Of a DNA stretch of 64,000 bases, positions 8,430 to 15,904 are shown in pieces. The stretch comes from SHVO01 sp050246995. Its GTDB lineage: Bacteria; Pseudomonadota; Alphaproteobacteria; Rhodospirillales; Rhodospirillaceae. The DNA lies in contig JBFWVA010000005.1 in the NCBI GenBank assembly GCA_050246995.1, positions 186,001 through 250,000 of the forward strand, written 5' to 3'. Positions within the stretch are counted from its first letter, which is position 1. Each line of letters opens with the position of its first letter. Position numbers and translations under genes: made by a program. The notes beneath the pieces were generated by a model. It was not told where the DNA came from and searched no databases. It worked only from the letters and a program-made list of their open reading frames with translations.

Positions 8430-8704
8430 GTGTGGCCATCAGGGCGTTTCTTTTGAGCCGCGTGTGTAACAAGCCTTGCGCATAACGAAAGCGAGCTATG
8501 CGGCGCTGCCGGCGTGGTCAAAATTCTGCATATTTTTCCCGCCGTGCCGCCCGCTAAAGCATAAATTCCGCGACCGCGCGCGCCAAAGTCCCGCGTGCCT
8601 CGCAAAAATCTGAAAGACGAGCCCCGCGCGTTTTTACACCGATGCCCTCGGGCCGTAGCGCTAAAAACCGCAGCACTTCATCGCCAAGCAAGAAAGAAAA
8701 ACAT
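8430..8704 (+). other. Non-coding stretch between the paralogues
   Basis: Together with the terminator this makes 375 bases without a gene (8330-8704). It must contain the promoter and leader of paralogue B; I see no convincing sigma-70, EcfG or riboswitch pattern and no coding frame with a ribosome site. The last bases before the ATG are purine-rich (AAGAAAGAAAAA). Confidence 0.5.
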
Positions 8705-9535
8705 ATGGCGCAGACAATGCTCACCCGTTTTGCCCGCACGACGCTTCTCGCAGCGACAGCGGCCGTAACGTTCCTTTTCCCGGCGCGCGAGGGCTTCGCG
8801 AACGCGCAGACCGCGCCGCGTTCCGCCATCACGAATGTATATGCCGGCCAATCGACCATTCGGATCGCCAATCCCGGCAGCACCGCCGCGCGCCACGAAA
8901 TCGAGATCTACGGCGTGGGCGACCACGCATCCCTGGGCCGCTTCGTGCTGGAGGTTCCGGCGAAGGCTTCCATTACGTTCAAGCCCGAGACGATGATCCC
9001 GACCTTCGCGCCCGTGAACTGGGATCAGTTCCTTGTCCTCTACGTGGACACAGCCGCCGAAGGACAATTGTGGCAACACGTCCGACAGTACCCAAACGAT
9101 GGGCCGCTCAATGCGTCCCTGTGCGGCCCGGTGCGCGCCCTTTCAGCAGAACGGCCTCAGATGGCGTTCAACGTGTTGACCGACCGGGCGCCGGGGATCG
9201 CGTCCTTCGTGACCTTGCACAACCCTTCGAGCACGCCACTCAACCTCGATGCGCGTGTGTACAACGCCTCGACCGGGCGTCTTGTCGGCGCGTTTGCCAT
9301 GACCGTCGGCGCGCATGAGACGGTGAACCGCTCGGGCCACTATTTTCAGAGCACCGCGGGGTGGTTCTTCCCCGACGCCGCCGATTTCAATGTGGAATTC
9401 GTCGCGCGTCCGGGCGAATCCGCCGCGGACCTTATTGTCGGCCACAGCATGGTGGACTTGATCACCGGGGACAGAACGAACCTCGCCGACCCGTGCCCGG
9501 TCAAAGCCAGGACAACAGCCGCGGCCGCCCGCTGA
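8705..9535 (+). CDS. Secreted protein of unknown family (paralogue B)
   Basis: 276 residues from ATG 8705; an upstream start at 8642 adds 21 basic residues that would spoil the signal peptide. Signal peptide at about residues 1-33 (FARTTLLAATAAVTFLFPA). It aligns with paralogue A along its length: STIRIANPGSTAA, FVLEVPAKASITF, TFAPVNW, QLWQHVR, VTLHNPSSTPLNLDARVYNASTG and DPCPV, with the same two cysteines. The pair arose by tandem duplication. The two repeated beta units suggest a surface or periplasmic binding protein, but no function can be assigned. Confidence 0.8.
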   Translation: MAQTMLTRFARTTLLAATAAVTFLFPAREGFANAQTAPRSAITNVYAGQSTIRIANPGSTAARHEIEIYGVGDHASLGRFVLEVPAKASITFKPETMIPTFAPVNWDQFLVLYVDTAAEGQLWQHVRQYPNDGPLNASLCGPVRALSAERPQMAFNVLTDRAPGIASFVTLHNPSSTPLNLDARVYNASTGRLVGAFAMTVGAHETVNRSGHYFQSTAGWFFPDAADFNVEFVARPGESAADLIVGHSMVDLITGDRTNLADPCPVKARTTAAAAR

Positions 9536-9581
9536 CGCGATCAGCAGAGAGCGCGCGCCAACGTAAGCCGGGCCGTTTCCT

Positions 9582-10019
9582 CTAGGGGAAACCGTCCGGC
9601 ACCACCTTGACCGACAGCGCAATGCGGTGGGCGACGGCGTCCTTAAGTTCCTGGAAGTTCTTGAACCGCGCAGCGTCATAGAAGACGTAGACCAGTTGGC
9701 CCGCGGCGGTGAAATCCGCGAGTCCGAGGCGGCCGCCCGTATACCCCGCTTCGCGTACACGCTCCTCGATCAGATAGAGGATATCGATAATCGGCAGGCC
9801 GCGGCGGCGGCAATGCTCGAGGATCTCGAGGCCGTCCGCCGCATCAACCACGCAGCCGTCCTGCATCAAAATCTGTGTCAGGAACGCGTACAGGCCCAGC
9901 ACGATGCCTGGTTTGCCAGCGTGATGGCGTGTCCAACTGTTTTCGATAGCCGCGATAACCGATGAGGTGTCGTCGCACCGGATCGGCGCAGGGCGTACCT
10001 GCGCTTGCGGAAAGACCAA
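9582..10019 (-). CDS. Hypothetical cytosolic protein
   Basis: 145 residues, with a TTG start at 10019 supported by AAGGAG 7 bases upstream. No signal or membrane segment. Mixed alpha/beta composition (GIVLGLYAFLTQILM, GLEILEHCRRRGLPIIDILY, QLVYVFYDAARFKNFQELKD). I do not recognise the family. It runs toward paralogue B and is probably unrelated to it. Confidence 0.65.
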   Translation of the reverse strand: MVFPQAQVRPAPIRCDDTSSVIAAIENSWTRHHAGKPGIVLGLYAFLTQILMQDGCVVDAADGLEILEHCRRRGLPIIDILYLIEERVREAGYTGGRLGLADFTAAGQLVYVFYDAARFKNFQELKDAVAHRIALSVKVVPDGFP

Positions 10020-10137
10020 GGCCCGTCTCCTTCGTCGAATAACGCGCGGGGATGCGTGATTGCCCCCGGGGCGTTAACGCGGAAGGCGACGGAAAGTTGG
10101 GGGATCTCCCGCGAAAAAGTACGAAGCGTGACGCATG

Positions 10138-10296
10138 CTACTCCTTCGCCCCGCCGAGGGCGGTTTCAGGGACGTCGAAGCTATCGTCGTCCTCGTCATA
10201 TGCGCGCTTCAATCTCGCCGGGCGCTGCGGGTGATGCGTGCCTTTACGGACGCCGGCGCCTTTGCTCTTCAAGGCGGGGGGCCTTCTGATGGTCAT
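10138..10296 (-). CDS. Small basic-then-acidic protein (52 aa)
   Basis: ATG at 10296 preceded by GGAGCGAGAACG, a good ribosome site; TAG at 10138. The product begins MTIRRPPALKSKGAGVRKG, is rich in Arg/Lys/Pro to residue 31, then switches to an acidic tail (YDEDDDSFDVPE). Codon use matches the neighbourhood. No known family and likely disordered. It may share a transcript with the hypothetical gene that follows leftward, though 119 bases separate them. Confidence 0.5.
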   Translation of the reverse strand: MTIRRPPALKSKGAGVRKGTHHPQRPARLKRAYDEDDDSFDVPETALGGAKE

Positions 10297-10609
10297 CGTT
10301 CTCGCTCCGTGTGCTCATGTTCAACTCGCCCCCGGATGTCCCCCGCCGCCGCGGCACGCGCGGCGCCGCTTCATCGTCTCCTCATGTCTCTATCGCTGAC
10401 CTTTGTCATTGAATGCGTCCGCCTCGCCCCGCGATACGGTGGGCGATGGTCCTTTCAAAAAGACCGTGGAAAAGCAGCTCAATTATAGCGCTTCGGGAGC
10501 GCCGGACCCTTGCGGAATCTGCGGCCCGGGAACGCTTTTTAAGCGCCTGAATCAGGCGTTTGTGGATAAGTTTTAGTGGTAACCGCGGGAACTTTCCCGC
10601 AGTGAAATA
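10297..10609. other. Non-coding stretch, nothing recognised
   Basis: 313 bases between the 52-aa gene and the secreted-repeat gene. Short inverted repeats occur near 10535-10600, but none has a terminator-like T run or a known RNA signature. Confidence 0.5.
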
Positions 10610-11023
10610 TTACGGTTTCAGCTCGGTCCAGCCGGGCGGAATTTTAGCGTCCTGACCCAGGGCCTGGGCGACGTTCTGATAGACCGGCTTGCCCTTGTAG
10701 ACCCACTGCATGTAGCCGTTCCCGCGATCAAACAGTGTCCATTCGGCTTCGGGCTTGGCGTTCGCGCGGGCCCGCACCGGCGACCAATCTTCCTTGCACT
10801 CATCGGTGCAGGTGGACTTGTTCGGCTCGTCCTTGTCGCGAGTGTAGAACGGATGGCCGTCGCTGGTCGCGAATTTGTAGACTTTCTTGCCGTTGACGAC
10901 TTTGTCTTCAAAGACGCTGACTTCGGCGGGAATGAATTGCGGGACACCGTCCTGCGCAAAAGCAGGCGTGGAAACGGCGGCGGTTCCGGCGGCCAAGGCC
11001 GCCCCTAATGCAATGTAATTCAT
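10610..11023 (-). CDS. Secreted COG4315-type repeat protein
   Basis: 137 residues from ATG 11023 (MNYIALGAALAAGTAAVSTPAFA, a clear signal peptide); an upstream frame start at 11092 would bury it. The mature part has one repeat of the 'secreted repeat of unknown function' family: GHPFYTRDKDEPNKSTC, CTDECKEDWSPV, then TLFDRGNGYMQWVYKGKPVY. Two conserved cysteines probably form a disulfide. A three-repeat relative lies at 37712-39067. Periplasmic; function unknown in the family. Confidence 0.85.
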   Translation of the reverse strand: MNYIALGAALAAGTAAVSTPAFAQDGVPQFIPAEVSVFEDKVVNGKKVYKFATSDGHPFYTRDKDEPNKSTCTDECKEDWSPVRARANAKPEAEWTLFDRGNGYMQWVYKGKPVYQNVAQALGQDAKIPPGWTELKP

Positions 11024-11224
11024 GAGGCTAATGTAGAGAGCCGCGCTTTGCCCGTCCAGAGGCGCGGGGGCGGCCTCCTGCGCAATTCTCAACCTTGACG
11101 CGCGACCTCGCCTAAGATTGAAGGGCGGGCCGGGGCACGGGAACTTGGAGGACGCCTCGCCTCCTAGGTGCTATGATTCGTGCGAGGTTGGGGGTACGCG
11201 GCCGGCAACGGCTGCGCGGACGAC

Positions 11225-12295
11225 ATGAGCGAGCCCGAAACCGCGCCAGGCGGTGAACCTGGCCGCGACATTCTCGCCGCCTATCGCGAGCGCATCATGC
11301 GCTTGATGGCGATCGCGGGCGTGATCTTCCTGACACCTTTCGCGATCAACGATCTCGTGCAGGAGCGTTACGCCCTCGGCGGCGCGATCCTGACGGTCGT
11401 CTTCATCCTCACGGTCGACGTCATCGCCATCCAAAAGAAGAAGCGCCCGCCCTTCCCGTTCGGCCTTCTGCTGATCCCAATGGCGGCCGGCATCGTGCTG
11501 TCGCTCAAGCAGCAGGGCTTCTACGGCGCGCTGTGGACCTATCCCGCCGTATTGTTTTGCTATTTCGTGCTGCCGCGCCGCGCGGCCAATGTCGGAAGCC
11601 TGACCCTGAGCGTGTTAGCTGCGGTGGTGGCCTATATCTACGTCGGGCCGGAGATCACGCTGCGTTTCGCCGTCACGCTGGCCCTCACCGTTGTGATCAT
11701 CAACATCATCCTCAACATCATCGGCCAGCTTCAGCAGGAACTGGTAGGGCAGGCCCTCACCGACCCCCTCACCGGCGCATACAATCGCCGCCAGATGGAT
11801 GCCTCACTGGCGGACGCGATCGAGCGCAACCGGCGCACCGGCGCGCCGGTCTCAATCCTGGTGCTGGACATCGACCACTTCAAGCGCGTCAATGACGACT
11901 TCGGCCACCATGTCGGCGACAAGGTTCTGAAGGGCATGGTGACGCTGATCAAGAATCGCTCGCGTAAACTCGACCGCCCGTTCCGCATGGGCGGGGAAGA
12001 ATTCCTGCTGCTGCTGCCCGACACGCGCGCCAGCGCCGCCGTGAAGCAGGCAGAAGCGCTGCGCAAGCTGATAAGCGAATCCCGTCTGATCGATCAGCGC
12101 GCGGTGACGATCTCCATCGGCGTGGCGGAATACTGGTCCGAGCAGACGCAGGAAGCCTGGATGCAGATTGCCGATGACGCGCTGTATCAGGCGAAACACC
12201 AAGGCCGGAACATGGTGGTGTGCGGCTCCGCCGATACAGACTCCATTCCCGGACTCTCGGAAAACTCCGAAAAGAAATATGGCCGCGCGGGCTAA
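11225..12295 (+). CDS. Membrane diguanylate cyclase (GGDEF)
   Basis: 356 residues from ATG 11225. Five or six membrane helices at about residues 25-175 (MAIAGVIFLTPFAINDLV, LGGAILTVVFILTVDVIAI, and more), then a GGDEF domain at about 185-340: DPLTGAYNRRQMD, LVLDIDHFKRVND, active site GGEEF and an intact inhibitory site RKLD five residues before it. Expected to make c-di-GMP from two GTP and to be product-inhibited. It could counter the REC-EAL phosphodiesterase at 1.2-2.4 kb. What the membrane part senses is unknown. Confidence 0.93.
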   Translation: MSEPETAPGGEPGRDILAAYRERIMRLMAIAGVIFLTPFAINDLVQERYALGGAILTVVFILTVDVIAIQKKKRPPFPFGLLLIPMAAGIVLSLKQQGFYGALWTYPAVLFCYFVLPRRAANVGSLTLSVLAAVVAYIYVGPEITLRFAVTLALTVVIINIILNIIGQLQQELVGQALTDPLTGAYNRRQMDASLADAIERNRRTGAPVSILVLDIDHFKRVNDDFGHHVGDKVLKGMVTLIKNRSRKLDRPFRMGGEEFLLLLPDTRASAAVKQAEALRKLISESRLIDQRAVTISIGVAEYWSEQTQEAWMQIADDALYQAKHQGRNMVVCGSADTDSIPGLSENSEKKYGRAG

Positions 12296-12390
12296 TTGCC
12301 GGACGCCGCAAAGCCGCCATACTCCTCTCCCGAAATCCAACACAATCGCACGCGACACTTGCACCCTCAGCGCAACTGATGGGGGCTCTC

Positions 12391-12879
12391 ATGCGGGCAA
12401 TGTTGACGCGTACGTCGCTTCTTGCGGCGGCACTCGCACTTTCCGGATGCGCGGCTCCGGACTGGTATGGATCCGGTTACAGCGGCTACGAGAGCTACGG
12501 CGGTTACAGCTCCTCTTACGATCGCGACGAGGACGATGACGGCTACGGTTACCGCCGTCACGACAGCGGCTGGGAGCGCGACCGGCGCGAGCTCGAAGAC
12601 CGCGCTCTGCGTGAGCAAGAACGCGAGCGCGATCGCCGTGCGGCGCAGATGCGCGAAGTCCGTGAACGTCAGGAGCAGGAACGGCGCGACGCTATCGCCC
12701 GGTACAGAGCGCGCGAGGAGACACGGGCGCGGGCCGATCGCGAAGCCGCGCAACGCCGCGAACAGGAGCGCGCCGCGCGTGAAGACCAGGATCGGCGCAC
12801 GCCCGCCGACGACGATGAGCGTAAAAGGACGGAAGAGGAAGTGGCGCGCGGCCTCTCCGGAATCCTGTCAAGAAAGTAG
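12391..12879 (+). CDS. Lipoprotein with charged coiled-coil tail
   Basis: 162 residues. The ATG at 12391 is preferred because GATGGGGG precedes it. Lipobox LSGC at about residues 17-20. A Gly/Tyr/Ser stretch follows (GSGYSGYESYGGYSSSY), then about 100 residues of Arg/Glu-rich heptad-like helix (REQERERDRRAAQMREVRE) and a short C-terminus ARGLSGILSRK. Outer- or inner-membrane-anchored rod of unknown function. Followed 14 bases later by a second small lipoprotein gene. Confidence 0.7.
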   Translation: MRAMLTRTSLLAAALALSGCAAPDWYGSGYSGYESYGGYSSSYDRDEDDDGYGYRRHDSGWERDRRELEDRALREQERERDRRAAQMREVRERQEQERRDAIARYRAREETRARADREAAQRREQERAAREDQDRRTPADDDERKRTEEEVARGLSGILSRK

Positions 12880-12893
12880 CGGGCGGTTACGTC

Positions 12894-13070
12894 ATGCGCA
12901 CAATCACCCCCACTTGGACTTTGTTTGCGATGCTCGGCCTCGCGGCCTGCGAGGCGCCTCATCCGCCCCCGCCACCGCCGCCGGCGGCGCGCCTCGGCGT
13001 GACACTGACGGAATCGCCGCCGGGCGCTGACACGATGAACAAAGCGAAAGAAGCGGTTACTCGCCAATAA
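12894..13070 (+). CDS. Small proline-rich lipoprotein (58 aa)
   Basis: ATG at 12894, TAA at 13068-13070. The N-terminus MRTITPTWTLFAMLGLAACEA is a lipoprotein signal with lipobox LAAC, followed by a run of seven prolines. It is 14 bases downstream of the previous lipoprotein gene on the same strand. Its last 14 bases overlap the tail of the convergent membrane-protein gene. Function unknown. Confidence 0.65.
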   Translation: MRTITPTWTLFAMLGLAACEAPHPPPPPPPAARLGVTLTESPPGADTMNKAKEAVTRQ

Positions 13071-13302
13071 GCTCCCGGCCGGCCGCCGGGGCCGCGGCGT
13101 GGCGCACCACCGAGGACACGCCGACATTCTCGAGCGTGCGCGCGGAATCCAGTTCCTGATAAGACCGCCAGATTTCCGCGATCACGAGGATCGCGAAGGC
13201 GCCGATAACGACCATCAACGGAAGAGAAACCACGAGCGGCAAGCTCGCAAGGCTGATGAGGCCGCCGAGCAAAACGAGCAGGAAAACAACCAAGGTGACC
13301 AT
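13057..13302 (-). CDS. Small membrane protein
   Basis: 81 residues with two adjacent membrane helices (VTLVVFLLVLLGGLISLAS and PLMVVIGAFAILVIAEIW) and a soluble tail. No strong ribosome site and no recognised family. Its 3' end overlaps the convergent 58-aa lipoprotein gene. Confidence 0.55.
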   Translation of the reverse strand: MVTLVVFLLVLLGGLISLASLPLVVSLPLMVVIGAFAILVIAEIWRSYQELDSARTLENVGVSSVVRHAAAPAAGRELIGE

Positions 13303-13335
13303 AACGACACTCTGACTAGAGATTATTCTTTCCCG

Positions 13336-13364
13336 GGGCCGCCGGCATCACCAGCCGGCGGCCC
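13336..13364 (-). terminator. Strong hairpin after the BON gene
   Basis: Perfect 11-bp GC stem GGGCCGCCGGC / GCCGGCGGCCC with a 7-base loop, lying 13 bases beyond the BON gene stop. The leftward side continues GGGAAAGAATAA, so there is no T run; it may stabilise the 3' end rather than terminate by itself. Confidence 0.5.
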
Positions 13365-13377
13365 TGGCAGAAACGCG

Positions 13378-13722
13378 CTAGTTGACGACCAGATCGTTGT
13401 CGACCCGGCGCACGCCCATTACGGACGCAGCGAGATCCTCGGCGATATAAGCGTCGCGTAAGGATTCCACCTGCCCCGTTAGCTGGACGATGTTGCCGTA
13501 TGTGGTCACGCGGATGGTCGAGTCACGCAAGCGCGGCTCGTCGAGGATCGCGGCGGCGACTTTCGAGGTCAAAGCCGCATCCTCGAGGTATTCACCCTTG
13601 CTGTCGTAGTAGTCTGCACGGGCGCGTTCATATGCAGTAGGAGAGCTTCCGCACGCCGCCAGCGCGAGCGGCGCAAGCGCTACCGCGATGATACCGACGC
13701 GCTTTCTCAATAAACCAAACAT
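13378..13722 (-). CDS. BON-domain lipoprotein (OsmY-like)
   Basis: 114 residues. Lipoprotein signal with lipobox LAAC at about residues 21-24, then one BON domain at about 48-113 (LTSKVAAAILDEPRLRDSTI, VTTYGNIVQLTGQVESL, AASVMGVRRVDNDLVV). BON proteins bind membranes and are often induced by osmotic or general stress. An exact EcfG-type promoter lies at 13778-13803, giving a leader of about 50 bases. The gene follows the NTF2-like gene on the same strand. Confidence 0.9.
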   Translation of the reverse strand: MFGLLRKRVGIIAVALAPLALAACGSSPTAYERARADYYDSKGEYLEDAALTSKVAAAILDEPRLRDSTIRVTTYGNIVQLTGQVESLRDAYIAEDLAASVMGVRRVDNDLVVN

Positions 13723-13777
13723 TCGCAGAGCCTTTTCAGAGCCAGAAAAACCGTTGCCGAAGCAACGTTGCCTTGTG

Positions 13778-13803
13778 AACGCAAGGTGTGAGGAAATGGT
13801 TCC
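13778..13803 (-). promoter_or_regulatory. EcfG-type general-stress promoter for the BON gene
   Basis: On the leftward strand: GGAAC (13803-13799), 17-base spacer, CGTT (13781-13778), an exact match to the consensus of the alphaproteobacterial sigma factor EcfG. The -10 element ends 56 bases before the BON ATG. Confidence 0.7.
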
Positions 13804-13862
13804 GCCCGCGGCACGCAGCGCGTGTATCGGGTTGCGAAGTTGGGCTTGAAATTCGCGCGGTT

Positions 13863-14300
13863 CTAGATGATGCCGGCTTTACGCAACGCGCCCCGCTCAT
13901 CTCCGGCAATGCTGCCGAAAATCTTGAGCGCGCCGGCCACCCGCCTCACGAGGTAATGCACGTCAAAGTCGACGGTGACATCCGCTCTGTCGTTAAGGAC
14001 GTACGTCCCCCGCCAATGCACGGTCGCGACGCTGTGATCCTCGCAAATGGGATAACTGTCGACGCCGGTCACAGTCATTTCCTTGGCACCGATGGAACGG
14101 TAATAGCCGTAACCCTTCTCGAGGACTTTCATGACATCGTCGCCGTTGGCACAGCTCACGCCGTCCGGGCCGGATTCGACGAAGCTGGCAGCGAAGTGGC
14201 CGGCAATGGCGGCCAGATCCGCGGCGCCCTTCAAGGCGTGGGTGAAGGCGCTTGCATAACCGGCAAAGAATTGACCGATATCATCTGGGCTGATCGTCAT
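13863..14300 (-). CDS. NTF2-like / SnoaL-like protein
   Basis: 145 residues. The helical start (DDIGQFFAGYASAFTHAL) followed by curved-sheet segments (VTGVDSYPICEDHSVATVHW, VTVDFDVHYLVRRVAGALKI) is the usual cone-shaped NTF2-like layout. Members range from isomerases to stress proteins with no assigned reaction. There is no Shine-Dalgarno before the ATG, and an exact EcfG-type promoter ends 9 bases upstream, so the mRNA may be nearly leaderless. Confidence 0.75.
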   Translation of the reverse strand: MTISPDDIGQFFAGYASAFTHALKGAADLAAIAGHFAASFVESGPDGVSCANGDDVMKVLEKGYGYYRSIGAKEMTVTGVDSYPICEDHSVATVHWRGTYVLNDRADVTVDFDVHYLVRRVAGALKIFGSIAGDERGALRKAGII

Positions 14301-14309
14301 TTGGTGGGC

Positions 14310-14335
14310 AACGCCAGGAGCCTTAGCCGGGTTCC
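14310..14335 (-). promoter_or_regulatory. EcfG-type general-stress promoter for the NTF2-like gene
   Basis: On the leftward strand: GGAAC (14335-14331), 17-base spacer, CGTT (14313-14310). Exact consensus. The ATG is 9 bases beyond the -10 element, implying a leader of only a few bases. Confidence 0.6.
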
Positions 14336-14413
14336 GGCGCTGACGGCTTGCGCCGCAATAATTCCGCGATAGGATGCCGCCAATTGTAATTTGCGGGCGA
14401 CATCGCGGACGTC

Positions 14414-14896
14414 ATGGCTAAGAACGTTCCTTGCATTCTCGTGGTCGAAGATGATCGAGCGGTGCGCGATCTGATCGTCGCCTTCCTGAAAAAGGGCGGC
14501 CATACAAACATCGTCACGGCGGGGAACGCGGAAGAAGCGCTGTTCTACCTGCTCCGTGACGCCGGCCTCGACATTCGTCTCGCCATCGTCGACTTGGTCC
14601 TGCCCAATGCCAGCGGCCTCGCGTTGATCCGCAAACTCCGGAACGCGAAATCCGCGCGCCGGCGCGCGACCCCGGTGATTGTGCTGACCAGCCGGACCGA
14701 TACGAATACCTACAAGATGGCCGCCCGGCGTGGCATTCAGGGCTATCTGATGAAGCCCGTTTCGGCGTCTCTCTTTCTTCAAACCGTCGCCGACGTGCTG
14801 ATGGGACGCAAACCCAGCTCCGCTGCCGACGCCCCGGCCGTCCAGGTAAATCAGGCGCTTAACGACGTCCCGCCGCCGCCGACCCTGGACACCTGA
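14414..14896 (+). CDS. Single-domain response regulator
   Basis: 160 residues. Receiver domain at residues 5-130: acidic pair in VVEDD, phosphoacceptor Asp in AIVDLVLPNASG, switch Thr/Ser in VLTSR, Lys in YLMKPVS. No output domain; a 30-residue Ala/Pro-rich tail follows. Divergent from the NTF2-like gene, whose EcfG-type promoter lies in the shared 113-base region. It would act by protein contact or as a phosphate shuttle. Confidence 0.9.
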   Translation: MAKNVPCILVVEDDRAVRDLIVAFLKKGGHTNIVTAGNAEEALFYLLRDAGLDIRLAIVDLVLPNASGLALIRKLRNAKSARRRATPVIVLTSRTDTNTYKMAARRGIQGYLMKPVSASLFLQTVADVLMGRKPSSAADAPAVQVNQALNDVPPPPTLDT

Positions 14897-15132
14897 CGTC
14901 TGTCTAGACTGCTCGGTCTAAGTCCGCGCTTTTCCGTACGTAGAATCCACAATATTCGCCTCGGCACCCTTCCGGCACTTTCTCCACGCGTCACCGTGCT
15001 GGCCGGCGGATAGCTGGGGGAAACAGCGGTGGGATTTCAGCCGGCCGGCACGGGGGCGCCCCTAGCGAGGAAACGAGTCTGGAGAAGCGTCCAATGACAC
15101 CGTCCTGCGCGGCCATGAGCTGGAGAGAGTGC

Positions 15133-15378
15133 ATGAATCTTTCGGACCTGACCGAGGACGAACTCGCCGATCTCGCGACCCGCGGCTTCGATTTCGATTT
15201 CGAAGACGCCCACCTGGACCATTATCTCGTGATCACCCCAGAAGGGCGCCTTTCCATCCGCGCCGTGCTCGGTAACGACATTCAAGACGCGCTGGCGCGC
15301 GGTGATGTCCGCCGTAGCGGCACTCTCAAGCAAGTTCTTCTTCGTTTCATGCAGGTCTACTCGGCCCGTACGGCCTAA
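15133..15378 (+). CDS. Small acidic hypothetical protein
   Basis: 81 residues from the ATG at 15133, which has GGAGAG 5 bases upstream; starts at 15094 and 15115 are weaker. Sequence features: LSDLTEDELADLATRGFDFDFEDAHLDHY followed by LVITPEGRLSIRAVL, helical then beta-like. No family recognised. Probably cotranscribed with the next membrane-protein gene (11-base gap). Confidence 0.6.
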   Translation: MNLSDLTEDELADLATRGFDFDFEDAHLDHYLVITPEGRLSIRAVLGNDIQDALARGDVRRSGTLKQVLLRFMQVYSARTA

Positions 15379-15389
15379 GGAGCAGCGCG

Positions 15390-15752
15390 ATGTCTTCGGA
15401 TACCCATAACGAGCATAAAGCCGCAGACCATAAGGGCGGGGACGTCAAAGCGCCAACCAAGGCGCCAGCCCCCATCAAAAAGGGCAGACCGGAAGAGGAC
15501 GAGCCGGCGGAAGCTATCCCAGCGGTGAAGCAAAAAACGCTGCCGACAGGTCTGTCGCGCGCCATCGTCATCGCGACATTCATCTTCTCGATCGCTTACG
15601 CATGCGTAGGACTGCTTGCTGATCGCTATGCGATCTCTCCCGTACCTAATTCACCGAACAGCTTCGTCTACCGCATCGATCGCCTGACCGGTTCAATTGA
15701 ATTTTGTGGAGCCCAGCAATGTTCCGCCGTCCGAACCAGCGCCGCGGAATAG
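15390..15752 (+). CDS. Hypothetical single-pass membrane protein
   Basis: 120 residues. About 55 charged, Lys/Pro-rich N-terminal residues, one membrane helix at about 58-77 (AIVIATFIFSIAYACVGLL), and a short periplasmic tail with two cysteines (EFCGAQQC) that could pair. AAGGAG stands 7 bases before the ATG. Second gene of a two-gene unit. Function unknown. Confidence 0.6.
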   Translation: MSSDTHNEHKAADHKGGDVKAPTKAPAPIKKGRPEEDEPAEAIPAVKQKTLPTGLSRAIVIATFIFSIAYACVGLLADRYAISPVPNSPNSFVYRIDRLTGSIEFCGAQQCSAVRTSAAE

Positions 15753-15904
15753 CTCAGCGCCGCCCGAAGGTGGTGTCCGCATCGCAGCGGCCCGCATACC
15801 GCGCGTCGACACGGAGCGAAAAAAAGCAGGAAACGCCGATCGCGGCGCTGGCGTTCGTCCGCCATAGCGCCGCTGATCCGAAACGCGCGAACTGAGCGGT
15901 ATAT

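Noticed and set aside
15704..15895. Rightward 63-codon frame rich in Arg overlapping the end of the membrane-protein gene
   Set aside because: No ribosome site, heavy overlap with a better gene, and a composition (R, Q, A, S) typical of an off-frame in GC-rich DNA.
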